Of a stretch of DNA of 64,000 nucleotides, positions 10,973-21,483 are shown piece by piece (positions within the stretch are counted from its first letter, which is position 1; each line of letters opens with the position of its first letter). Position numbers and translations under genes: made by a program. The notes beneath the pieces were generated by a model. The model saw nothing but the letters and a program-made list of their open reading frames with translations, was not told the DNA's origin and did not search any database. This stretch comes from Humulus lupulus (Eukaryota; Streptophyta; Magnoliopsida; Rosales; Cannabaceae). The DNA lies in contig NC_084795.1 in NCBI RefSeq assembly GCF_963169125.1, positions 142,389,766 to 142,453,765 on the forward strand. The letters are read 5' to 3'.

Positions 10973-11660
10973 ATGTCTTTCTTTGCAGAAAGTGGTTGAA
11001 TAACACGTCCTCTATTACTAAATGACTCTAACTATCCTTATTAGAAAGTTAGAATGAAATCAATGATCTAACCTCTAGATGAAAAGTCATGGAGGTCAAT
11101 CTTAACTAGTTGGACACCACCTACTGAGACTGATGACTTAACATAGGTAAAATCTGAACTCAGCTCGACTAATGTTGAAGACAAACTATCTAGTTACAAT
11201 AACAATTCCTTGCATGCTGTCTTTAATTTAGTTGGTGAAGGACACAAAAAATTAATTTCCTCTTGTAAGTCTGGCAAAGATGCTTGGCAAATCCTTCAAA
11301 CTCAATTTGAAGGAAATGTCAATGTCAAGCACTCTAGGCTTGTGATGTTAACCACAAGATTCAAAATTCTTAGAATGATTGAAACTAAATCACTTGTTGA
11401 ATTCTATGAAAGATTATCTGACATTGCTAATGAATATTGTACCTAGGGTGTAAAATTAGAAAATAGTGTGTTAGTTCAAAAATTGTTAGAGTTCTTCCTG
11501 ACAGGTTTCAAACTAAAGTCACTGCAATTGAGGAAGCAAAAGATCTTGACTCGATGAAAGTAGAGGAATTAATGGGTTCACTTTGAACGTTTTAACTAAA
11601 TTTACAAATTCGTCAAAAGGAGAAACCAAGTGTTTCTAAAGAGCAATAAATTTCTCTAAA
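10973..11660 (+). pseudogene. Copia gag (UBN2-type), degenerate
   Basis: Translation gives short in-frame blocks typical of SIRE gag: LLNDSNYPY, then KVRMKSM, then WRSILTSWTPPTET, and downstream the longer open part at 11210-11446 with GKDAWQILQTQFEG and LVEFYERLSDIANEY. These fit the UBN2 gag family, which packages RNA. At least four stops interrupt it, one replacing the conserved tryptophan before KVRMKSM. The true start is unclear; the ATG near 10973 opens MSFFAESG before a stop. Confidence 0.7.
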
Positions 11661-11794
11661 AAATTCAAAGGAGAAAAACTCGGATGAAGATGAGATGGTC
11701 TTGTTGAACAAGAATTTTAAAAAAGATTGGTAACAACAAAACCCATGTTCAAGTCATCCAAAGGTAACAACTTCTCTAAATATTTTGATACAAC

Positions 11795-13030
11795 AAATAA
11801 AAGAGGTGTGCAATACATGGAATGTGAATGATTGGTCGTATTCAATCTGAATGTACCAATACGTTGAAGAAAAATAAGAAAGTGATTGCAGCTACTTGGA
11901 GAAATCAGGAATCTGAATGTAGTCATGAAGAAAATAACTCAAATACTGCCTTGACTTCTATTTTTTCAAGATTAACCCAAAAAATGCAAGCTAATAAAAA
12001 TATTGTTTGTCTAAACAACACAGTATAGGAAGGGTATAATTCTGAATGTGAATCCAATGAATCCGATTTGGATGAGGATTCTTTGAAAGTGTCTTACAAA
12101 GACATGTATGATTAGTGGTTAAAAGTAGGTACGGATAATCACTTAAAGGCAAGCAATAAAAATTATTTAACAAAAAAGAATGAAGAACTTGAATGCGTTG
12201 TGAAAAATGTTGAGAATGATATTCTTTGCCAAAGATTGTGAACTTAAGTGAGTATCTAAAGAAATTAATCACATGGTTAAAGGTGTGAAAATACTTAATC
12301 CAAATTCTATGATTTTGGATGAAGTAATTTGTGCAGGATAAAAAGCTGGTAACTTTGACGGATTAGTATCAGATGGATTCAAATCTAAAAACAAAACCAC
12401 TTTTCTAAAATATGGAATTTTTGCTACTATTCAACAATTGACGCTTCTGCAGATACATCTCAGGTACCTGATTCTGCAAATGTTCAGTCTGTCACAACAT
12501 CTGCAAAATAGTCCAAGTTTTTCCAAAAAGGAAAAACTGTTCATTTTATTCCAACTTGCCATTTATGTGGTGTAAAATTGCACATTCAACATAGGTGTTT
12601 TACTATGATGAATTTTTTCAATAAAAAAATTATTTCAATCATTATAGTAAGACAAGACAGGTTAAGAGAAAAACACCCAAAAATATTTGGGTAAAGAAAA
12701 TAGAATCAAAGTTTTTTGCTGCTTTTACTTGTCATAAAACTCGTGCTTCTAATTAATGATTTATGACAGTTGATGTTCTAGACATATGATAAGTGATTCA
12801 AGTATACTCACCAATTTCAAATCGTTGAAATGTGGTGTTATAACTTTTGGTGATGATATGACATGAAATATTGGTGGAAAATGTAATCTTGATTGGTTGC
12901 CAAAATTGAAAAATGTTTTACTTGTTGAAGGACTTAAAGCTAATCTAATTATCATAAGTTAAATTTTTGATCAAGGCTTCACAGTAAACTTTTCTTGTGA
13001 TGATTGCAATGTTGTTGATCAAAATTTTAT
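11795..13030 (+). pseudogene. Copia zinc-knuckle and aspartic protease region, broken
   Basis: About 11800-11870 translates to RGVQYMECE, stop, IGRIQSEC, a damaged CCHC zinc knuckle. A second Cys-His-rich patch (CHLCGVKLHIQHRC) lies near 12557. The protease active site is recognisable at 12765-12788 as Asp-Ser-stop-Cys-Ser-Arg-His-Met: the glycine codon of the Asp-Ser-Gly triad has become TGA. Downstream, VLLVEGLKANLI (about 12917) fits the end of the protease domain. Frame changes and stops exclude a working protein. Confidence 0.65.
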
Positions 13031-13244
13031 GAGTGTGTTGAAAGGATATAGATCTCTTGATAATTGTTACACATTTTCACAAACTCTCACATGTCATTCG
13101 ACCATAGGTAATACAACTGATTTATGGCTTGAAAAACTTAGTCACATTAATTTAAAAAAATTAGAAAGAATTGCTAGTGCAGGACTTGTTCCTGGGTTAC
13201 CAAAATTTGGTAAAGAATTTGGAGGTACATGTGAACCTTGCTAA
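13029..13244 (+). pseudogene. Copia GAG-pre-integrase (zinc-binding) segment
   Basis: The frame contains DNCYTF, LWLEKLSHINLKKLERIA and ends CEPC, the H-H-C-C-type module that precedes the copia integrase core. A TAA directly after CEPC ends the frame. The CACTA-like element at 13245-14370 is inserted at this TAA and the homologous reading resumes at 14374. Confidence 0.75.
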
Positions 13245-13259
13245 CACTAAAACAAAAAA

Positions 13260-13555
13260 GGTAATTTGCGTCAGTTTCTAACTGCCACAATTGAGTTTTT
13301 GTGTCAGTTTTATTTGTGATGTGGAATCCCATGACACAAACCAGGCTAGCATTTGCGTCAGTGGGACACCGTCACAAACCTGGCATTTATGGCAGTGCTC
13401 CACTGACGCAAATGAGAGGCATTTGCGTTAGTGGGGCACTGCCATAAATGCCAGGTTTCTGACAGTGCCCCACTGGCATAAATGTCAGCCTCGTTTGCGT
13501 CAGTGGATCACTGCCACAAATGACAGGTTTGTGACAGTGCCCCACTGACGCAAAT
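13260..13555 (+). repeat. Subterminal repeat array, left arm
   Basis: At least six copies, in both orientations, of a 12-base word TTTGCGTCAGTG or variants (GCATTTGTGGCAGTG type). Adjacent opposed copies can form hairpins. Confidence 0.75.
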
Positions 13556-14024
13556 GCTATATAAATTTTTTTTAAAAATGATATGAACTGCGACCCCATG
13601 TACCCAGCCACCCTACGCGACCCTATGTGACCCCAGACCCCCTATACTCAGTCCCCAACCAGCTACCTCTCAACCCCCGTGACCCCAGCCACCCCCCACG
13701 ACCCCCGCGACCCCAACCACCCCCATGACCCAGTCAAAGAAAAAAATCAAGAGGAGAGTTTTTGGGTTTTGATTTTTCAAACAATAAATTTCAAAATGAA
13801 AAATTTATACAAAAGATTAATATATATATATATGTATAAGGTTCATAAACATATTATATTCATCAATTTAACCTTAAAATAAAAAAAATTAAAAAAAAAA
13901 CTCACCAAAATGGGTTGAGAAATTCGGAGGCGCCGCTGGTTGGGAGAAAACCTAAGTTTTTGAATTTGGGAGAATAAGGAGCTCGAGGACGATGGCTGGG
14001 ATTTATAATTGGGCGCACCATTTG

Positions 14025-14345
14025 CGTGAGTTTCCCAGTGACGCTAATGGCGTGTTTGCGTCAGTGGGGCACTAACGCAAACGATTAAGCAAAACACACG
14101 TTTTGCTTAACAGTTTGCGTCTGTGCCCCAGTGACGCAAACACGCTGTTAGCGTCAGTGGGAAACTGACGATAAAGGTGCGTTAACGACATCAGTTGGCC
14201 ACTGACGCAAACTTCGCTAATTAATAACGTTAGTGTTATCACTAACGCAAATGCCCCTGCATTTGTGGCAGTGCTCAACTGCCACAAATGTTGATTCTTA
14301 GTCAACGACGTCAATCAACTGCATTGACTGACATGTTTGACTGAC
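14025..14345 (+). repeat. Subterminal repeat array, right arm
   Basis: Same word family as the left arm (TTTGCGTCAGTGGGGCACT, AGTGACGCAAACACG, CACTGACGCAAACTTCG), again in both orientations. Confidence 0.75.
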
Positions 14346-14373
14346 ACAAAAGGGGTATTTTGGTGTTGTGTAA

Positions 14374-15060
14374 TTGGGGAAACAATTGAAAAATTCTCAC
14401 AAAGGTGATACAGTAATTAATACTTCAAAAGTTCTTGAAATTTTACATATGGATCTCAAGGGTCCTATAAAGATTGAAAGTATTAATGGTAAAAGGTACA
14501 TTTTTGTATGTGTTGATGACTTTTCTCACTTTACTTGTGTTGATTTTTGAGGGAAAAATCAGATACTTTTGATGCTCTTCAAACACTTTACATCAAATTA
14601 AGAGTTGAAAAATATTGCAACATAGGTATGATTGTGAGAAATAGAAGTGATAATTGTATGGAATTTGAGAATATTGTTTATGATGATTTTTGTAAATTGC
14701 TATGTGTTTCTCATGAGTATTCTACTCCCAAAACTCCTAAGAAAAATAGGGTCAGGAAATGGCCAGAGTAATGTTGAAAAGTAAAAAAACTCTCAAAACG
14801 TTTGTGGGCAAAGGCAATCAATACTGCATGTTACATAGTCAAACCAGTTTTTTTAAGACCAGGTACTACCAAAAATCCTTACGAAATTAGGAATGGTAGA
14901 AAACTAAGTGTAAGTTATTTTCATGTTTTTTGTTGTCTTTGCTACATACTTAACGATCGTGAAAATATTGGAAAGTTTGATTCCAAAAGTGACGTGGGAA
15001 TTTTCTTGGAAAATACTTAGAGATCGTGACCTTATTCTTTGTAATATTGAGGAAAGTATA
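14374..15060 (+). pseudogene. Copia integrase core, inactivated
   Basis: The frame after the insertion gives LHMDLKGPIKIESINGKRY (first catalytic Asp) and FVCVDDFS, then RSDNCMEFEN (second Asp). The expected block with the third catalytic residue, Glu, is missing: TPKKNR near 14745 jumps within a few codons to the MARVML part of the family near 14759. Stops and a frame shift follow. The integrase is therefore dead by deletion as well as by point change. Confidence 0.75.
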
Positions 15061-15078
15061 GTCACATGATGAAGGTAT

Positions 15079-15969
15079 GTGAATCTTGTCCAATTTGTTT
15101 GTTTTACTTCATCCCTTGAGCCTAAGAATGTGAAAGATGCTTTTGATGATGAGTCCTGGATAAAATCAATGCAAGAGGAGTTGGAACAATTCATTAGAAA
15201 TGATGTTTCGACTCTTGTACCTAGGCCTAATCATACCAATGCTTTTGGTTTCAAATGGATCTTTAAAATTTAATTGATAAATTTTGTAAAATAAGAATAA
15301 ATAAGGCGAGACTAGTGGCACAAGGTTATACTCAAGGTGAAGGTGTGGATTTTGATGAGACTTTTGCGCCTGTTGCTAGACTTGAGTCTATCGGGCTATT
15401 GTTAGTCCTGGCTTGCATTGTTGGTTTCAAACTATATCGAACAAACGTTAAGTTTGCTTTTTTAATGGTATTTTGAATAAAGAGGCTTATGTTGAACAAC
15501 CAAAGGAATTTTAAAATACAGATTTTCCTTAACATATTTTCCAACTTAAAATAGCCCTTTTATGGTTTAAACAAACCCCTATAGCCTGGTATGAAAGATT
15601 AACGCAATTTCTTGTGTTAAATTGTTATAGAAGATATGGAGTTGATAAAACTCTGTTTATCAGGAATATTGATTCTAACATTGTTATTGCTCAAATTTAT
15701 GTAGATGATATTCCTATTAGTTTTACTTCTACTCTCAAGTGCAAGAAGTTCTCAATCAAATGAAAGATGAGATTGAGATGAGAATAATAGGGGAGTTAAA
15801 TTATTTTCTAGGTTTGCAGGTCAAACAGTCAAAAGATGGAACTTTCATATCTCAAAGTAAGTATGTCAAAAACTTGGTGAAATCTTTTGGGCTAGACTCT
15901 GCCAATCATGCCAAAACACCAATGGGAACCATAGTCAAATTGACCATGGATGAAAATGGTGAAAGGTAG
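15079..15969 (+). pseudogene. Copia reverse transcriptase, degenerate
   Basis: Recognisable RVT_2 blocks include DESWIKSMQEELEQF near the start, FAPVARLESIGLL near 15363, the catalytic YVDD at 15698-15709, and IGELNYFLGLQVKQ followed by GTFISQSKYVKNLVKSFGL (15790-15890). The catalytic aspartates remain, but stops and frameshifts lie between the blocks (about 15270, 15470-15590, 15700-15740). Confidence 0.8.
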
Positions 15970-16627
15970 ATCCAACACTATATAGAAGCATAATCAGAAG
16001 CCTTTTGTGTCTCACAGCTAGTCGACCAGACATTAGCTTTAGTATTGAGAGGTGTGCTCGGTACCAAGGGAACCCCATGTAACAACACCAAAGTGGATCA
16101 TTTGCTATGGAAATGGAACACTTCAGTGTGGAATTTGGTAATCAAAGGAAACTAACTCTAATCTTGTATGATTTAGTGATGTTGATTGGGCAGGCAATAC
16201 AGATGACAAGAAAAGTTCAAGTTGTGGATCCTTCTGTCTAGGGAACAATCTAGTTTCCTGGCATAGCAAGAAACGAAATTCAATCCCCTTGTCAACTAAC
16301 GAGGCTGAGTACATAGCTGCAAGAAGCTGCTGTACTTAATTGTTGTGGAGGAAACAAATGATGGTCGACTATGGGTTTGATTTGCATACTTGGACTATTT
16401 TTTGTCATAATACTAGCGCAATAAATATTTCAAAATATCTTGACCAACATTCTCGCACAAAACATATTTATATTCGCCATCATTTCATTAGGGAACTTGT
16501 TGAAAATAAAACTTTAGTCTTAGAATATATTGAGACTAACAAACCAATTATAGATATTTTCACATATGCCCTTGACACGATCAGGTTTGACTCCCTCGGG
16601 AAATCATTAAGGGTTTACACTCATTAA
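15970..16627 (+). pseudogene. Copia RNase H and pol C-terminus
   Basis: Includes a readable track with AGNTDDKKSSS, LVSWHSKKRNSIPLSTNEAEYIA (about 16255-16318) and the tail HFIRELVENK...IDIFTYALDTIRFDSLGKSL, which is the normal end of copia pol. The stop is at 16625-16627. Frame changes precede 16340. Confidence 0.75.
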
Positions 16628-17714
16628 TTTTTTTTTTGCCATATCATTGTATGAAAAGTTGCTATATATCTTCTTCTTCTTGTCCAAAGAGAAAATTTAT
16701 AAACATTAATTTATCATGCATTTTTACTAGTGGTTAGATTTTATAGTTAAAATATATCATATTTTGTTGTTAGGAATGAATGTGAAATAAAAAGTCCCTC
16801 TATTTAATATTTTTTCCAATATCAATAGTGCATATCATGCATGAGCATATAACTCTTAAAAAGTTTTTCTGAAGCTCCATTTTAGAATAGAGCTACCTAC
16901 ATTTTTGTGTTAAATCCGTCTTTGAGTAAGTTGAAACTATGTAACTAAAATTATATAGAGCATTTTGGGTACCTTCAATGTGGTGTGAAAACATATATTT
17001 TGGGTACTCTTTGTTATTTTTGAGGGAAAGGCTAGTATAGAAATGTTTTCCATATAGGGCAATGAATCTTGCTTTCACAATCACACAGAAATTCTTGAGA
17101 TTTATTATTGGAAATATTTTTTGTAAGACTCATACACACTTATTGATTTGGTTAAAATATTATTTGTGACAAGACTAAAAATTTTGTGATGACTTCTTGA
17201 TCTAAAAAGAATGGTATATGGTAAATATATTTTCTAACCTTATAGTAAAAATACATGCTATAATTAATATTTCATATTTTCTCAATGGACAGGTGACGGT
17301 ATTGGAGCTCAATCAAAAACAGGATATTTTCGCATTTGCATTTATATAATAATAAATATATAAATATATTTTTCTTATCATGTAATCATGTAGATGGTGA
17401 GGAAATTTTTCAATTGACTTTTTTTTTCCTTATATATTCCCTATTTTTGTGGCATAATTAGCAGTTACCTGATTTGTGTTATTGGAGGGAATCGCTCAAT
17501 TTTTGTCCTAATTGCAAATGAATTTTAAGAAGGAAAAAGACACCAAATCCCTCCCATTTTAGTTGGTCACATCAAGTCATCATCCATCACATCCTCTTTC
17601 TCTTTTTACTAATAATCTAGAGAAATTCTTCTCTCTATTTTTCTTGAGTTCTCTCCTTCTTCTCTATTAGTTTTTGGTCTCTCGTGTTTTATTTTTGTTC
17701 TTATTACAAGAGCC
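16628..17714. other. Spacer between pol and the third ORF of the SIRE-type element
   Basis: AT-rich sequence without a supported gene. TC-rich stretches at about 17590-17690 resemble a leader just before the third ORF and could hold an intron or promoter, but I cannot show it. Confidence 0.4.
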
Positions 17715-19252
17715 ATGGTGAAGACATGTGAAAGCGGATCAAAGCCTCTGAAGCAACCAAGCAACCCACCATTTCGACATCTCCAACATTATCCAAAAAG
17801 AAAGCCCGAAAAAGTGTTCTCCCTTTGCCCAGTCATGGTGGGATATCTCCTACCACCACCACGAGCAATGCCATGGTGATTCCAAACCTAGAAGTCCCTA
17901 CTACATTGATCGTCCCTCCGTCTATTTCAGCTTTGCTCTCCTTAGTTATTTTTTCTCTCAAGAAGGCCACTGCCTTTCTCGCACCAAATGCATATGACAA
18001 GGGCACCATTCCATCTGACAAGGAAGACAACCCCTTCAACAAAGAAGCTGAATCATTTGATAATCCATCCAATTCATCTATTTCTCCTTATGTGTTTGTT
18101 CCAAAGAAGAAAAACAAGGGTTGGTTCCATGACAATACCTCTTGCCACTCTGTTTGGTCCAAAAGCTCTAACACCATCTAACTACCCACATATTCCACCT
18201 TTGTCCAAATTCAGAAAAAAAGACAAATAAAATCCTCCTCTATAGAATCAAATCCCTTTAAGGAGTACGAATGCTCTACTGAACCTGAGATTGAGGACTC
18301 CTCTGACAAATATGATATGTCAAACACCAAATTCGATCCTCCTGAAGAATTACTTGCACAATCTAAAAGCAAGAAAACTATGGAATTTCCCAATCTTGTT
18401 CAAAAACCGTGTGAGGCATCCCCACCTACCAAGTCAGATTATGCTTTTATAGCTCATTCTCTGAATTTTTGTTTCAACGGAAATGAAAAAAACATAAACA
18501 TTACATGCACAGAGACCTTATTTGTGAGAAAAATTTCTCATTTTCTGCATATCAGGTTTTTGGGGTTCATAAAAATATAGAGGAAGGTGTTGCCTAGGCA
18601 CACTTATGAGGATTGTAAAATATGGTCCTCGCATTGTTCAAGAATTTCATGGAAATCTTAATGACAAACTTTTTTACAAGAAATGTTTTATGTTTAGGCA
18701 AGCTTATGGTCGAGGTCATTGGTATTTGTTTGATGCTTCTGAAATTTCCAAAGTTCTTAATCTTCCCCTTGTTATCAAAATGATCCTCTTGATTTTGACA
18801 AAGATAAGGTGTTGTCTGAGTTAGTGGGTCAAAACATGGTTTAGGAACCTAATAATGTTCTTAAGGTCACAAACCATACCCATTACTATGATGTGTGGCA
18901 TAAATTTGCAATAAACAATTGGTTGCCCATTACTCATTCCTCGACTATCAATTATGAGTTATCATTCTTTCTGTTCAAAGTGGGAACTGGCGTAAAGAAT
19001 GATTTGGCATCTCTAATTTTCGACCAAATTATTGCCCTTGGAAATGCTAAGAAAAAGCTAGAATATCTAGTTTTTCCAAATTTGATCTACCGCTCACTCG
19101 AATCTCAAAGGCCTCTCAAATTAGAATATGAATCACTGGTTGTGCCCTCTCTTCGTGTAAGCTATAAAGTCCAAGAAGAAACCAGTTCTACTACTACAAA
19201 GAAGACCAAAGGCATTGCTCTCAAATCTAATTTACGATCATGCCCTCACTAA
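17715..19252 (+). pseudogene. Third ORF of the SIRE-type element (envelope-like or plant transposon protein domain)
   Basis: An ATG at 17715 opens a basic N-terminus. The frame then changes to 17825-18181 (Ser/Pro-rich), 18317-18580, 18606-18824 and 18893-19252. The segment RIVKYGPRIVQEFHGNLND plus YGRGHWYLFDASEISKVLNLP and, later, HKFAINNWLPITHSSTI resemble the putative plant transposon protein domain found in extra ORFs of SIRE and Athila elements. The role of such proteins is unknown; an envelope origin has been proposed for SIRE. No signal peptide or membrane segment is obvious. Frameshifts make it non-functional. Confidence 0.55.
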
Positions 19253-19758
19253 ACTTGTTGTTGTCAAGACAGATCTAGGGGTTGTTCAGACAGATATTCG
19301 CAGCCTTCAGAGTTGTCTCTATAGGCCATTGAGAATCTTCATCGCACCATCCTGACTCAAATAATTGCTGGTCATTCTAAATGATGTCATCTTTCCCTTT
19401 CTTATGTTTCATTTGCATTGTTTTCATTTTCAAAAAATTGTAAAAGAACAAATCTAAGTTTTCTTTTCTTTATGTTGGCTGTTTGCATCGTTTTTATTGA
19501 TAGACAAATATGGGGAGTAATTTTGGAATTTTGGGGTTTGAGATTTCTTTCTTATTTTGATGGTTATATGTTAAACTTTGAGAAAAGTTAACATTGTCTG
19601 TGATATTGATTATATGCTTGTTATGCCTTTCGCATGGGGAGGTCATGTTACACTCTATTGACATAATAATCAATATGCCTTCCACGAACTCTCAAAATAG
19701 CTGTAAAAATATTTTTATTGAACAAGTGGCCAAAAGGGAAGATTATAAAATCAATGAT

Positions 19759-20706
19759 TGGCTAATTTAATTTAGAAAAATATTTTTACAACTCGTGAAG
19801 AAAATCGGTTTGAATAACTTAATTTAGTGTGAATGTATTATTATCATCATTCAAATCATATTTATCATAAAATAGATTTTATTCTAAGAATATTATATTT
19901 GGCTGAGTATTTTCAAGGATTGAGTAATTCAGGATAAGCAAGATTCAAAAATGAACATGGTCAAGAAAAATAATCAACTTCGTTACAGTCACTCAAGACT
20001 GATGATCATGCTAACTCATCAGTTTCCTTTGTCGGAACAGATTGAACCTGGCTGGCAGATTTTTCAAATCAAATAAATATGTAAATATTCTTGTATTAAT
20101 TGCAAGTTTTTAGAAGAGCTAGTCTTGGACGTTTTTCTCAGCAATAAATACCCTGCCAAGTTCTTTGGAAAAATTACCTCTTCCATTTTTGAATTTTAAA
20201 ACATTTGTTGTTTATATCCTGAGGAGTTTTTTCTTTGTAAATATTAAGTTGTTCACCTTAATCTTTGTCGGTGTGCCGATTGCAATTTTCTATGTATCTA
20301 TCTTGTTCTTTGTGTAACATGTGGCATCTCTTGTGAACGTGTTCCTAAGGATCTTCGGGAGAAGATTTCATCAAGTCTCACTTCTGGAGGAAGAGAGCAC
20401 ACGCTATTATTTCAAGGGATTTCAAGAGACTCAATGCTTTATCAAAACCAGATTCATAAATAATAGTACAACAAGATTGGTTTATTCTCTAGGCGTGGCC
20501 CCATGGAGGTAGGTTCTCTGAAAGGATTTCTGAACCATTTAAAACTTCTCTTGTGTTGATTTTTACTTGTTTTCTATTTATGTCTTGACATTCATCATAG
20601 TTGTGTTAACAACTTAAGAATTTGTTTAAACAACTTAATGAGTATTTCACATTTTATTAATTTGTTTAATTCAAATCAGTTGGTAAACATAAAATACGAA
20701 ATTTCA
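19759..20706 (+). repeat. 3' LTR of the SIRE-type element
   Basis: Starts TGGCTAATTTAATTTAG and ends CGAAATTTCA, after a purine-rich CCAAAAGGGAAGATTATAAAA (19732-19750). It is about 150 bp shorter than the 5' LTR through deletions, one of them near 20475 (the part around 10590-10665 is missing). Confidence 0.85.
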
Positions 20707-20838
20707 GTTTTAAATCACTATCTATATATATATATATGAAATAACTTTTTTGAAAACTATAAATTATATTTTGGTTTAATTTTTATTTTTAATATTCCCA
20801 TGTCATACATTATATTAAACATTATCTTTTATTTATAT
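20707..20838 (+). repeat. AT-rich dispersed repeat, copy 3, left part (host of Tat1)
   Basis: TTTTGGTTTAATTTTTATTTTTAATAT and the following bases resemble 9588-9640. The copy is interrupted by Tat1 and continues at 40072 (GACATTGTTTATTTATTTAAAA...CAAACATGCGTTGTACG). The last five bases, TATAT (20834-20838), are the left target duplication of Tat1. Confidence 0.55.
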
Positions 20839-21436
20839 TGTTATCCAAAAAATAGGCGTAGATGATGTGGCAGACATTTTTTAACACGTGGCTGACACAT
20901 GGCAAAGGTTCTGTTCGACTATCGACCATGAAGGTTCCCCTAGTGTAACATCTGGACTTTATATACGACCAACTTGGTCGTATACTCCGTATGTTTTGAG
21001 AAGACCTTGTACATTTATAATCATATCCGAGATTATCTCCCATAATTCCTGAGTATCTGATTATTTAGGAAAGAATATCTGTAACAAATTTATGTAATCC
21101 TCCTTGAGCCTATAAATAGAGAGGGAATAGCTCAAGGAGGGGACTTTTGGCTGATTTAAGTTTATGCTTTACAAGAGAATTAGAGGTATTATCTTACGAT
21201 TGTATTATTAATCCTTCTAAGGCTTGTGAAACTCAGAGAACCCTAGTTCTTTGATCACTCCTTTGAGAACTAATATCAATAATAGCTTAAGTGGACGTAG
21301 GTCATTACCAATTCGTGGGGCTGAACCACTATAATTTGTTGTGTCGTTTACTGTTCTTTCCATTAGATCTATTTCAACACCTTCCATCACATCAAGCATT
21401 TGACTCCGTGTCAGTTGACCAAAACGAGGGTCAACA
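20839..21436 (+). repeat. 5' LTR of Tat1
   Basis: TGTTATCC to GGGTCAACA. TATAAATA at 21111-21118 is the promoter. It aligns with 39474-40071 along its full length. Confidence 0.95.
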
Positions 21437-21438
21437 TT

Positions 21439-21458
21439 CTGGTGCTTTCATTGAGAGC
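21439..21458 (+). promoter_or_regulatory. Primer binding site of Tat1
   Basis: CTGGTGCTTTCATTGAGAGC follows the LTR end by two bases. The same word, with small changes, follows the LTRs at 8186 and 54379. I do not name the tRNA with confidence. Confidence 0.75.
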
Positions 21459-21483
21459 TTGAGACGAGGTTGTTGAAGCACTA

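Larger units (their letters stand above)
13245..14370 (+). mobile_element. Non-autonomous CACTA-like DNA transposon
   Basis: Left end CACTAAAACAAAAAAGG; the right end reads, on the other strand, CACAACACCAAAATACCCC. The 3-bp duplication TAA flanks it at 13242-13244 and 14371-14373. Both ends carry many copies of TTTGCGTCAGTG and its complement CACTGACGCAAA (13260-13555 and 14025-14345), the subterminal-repeat layout of CACTA elements. Between them lies a C-rich stretch (about 13590-13735) and an AT-rich stretch. No transposase is encoded, so movement would need a partner element with matching termini. The short frames inside arise from the repeats. Confidence 0.8.
9803..20706 (+). mobile_element. 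SIRE/Maximus-type Ty1/copia retrotransposon, decayed
   Basis: Complete in outline: 5' LTR (9803-10901), methionine-type primer site, gag, protease, integrase, reverse transcriptase, RNase H in copia order, a long spacer, a third ORF, and a 3' LTR (19759-20706). The copia domain order with integrase before reverse transcriptase, the LTRs of about 1 kb and the extra ORF place it in the SIRE/Maximus lineage. It carries many stops and frameshifts and an internal CACTA-like insertion. The flanking pentamers do not match, so the target duplication has decayed or my boundaries are off by a few bases. Confidence 0.85.

Noticed and set aside
13387..13611. Repeat-peptide frame near 13400-13600
   Set aside because: It is made by the GCGTCAGTG arrays of the non-autonomous CACTA-like element.
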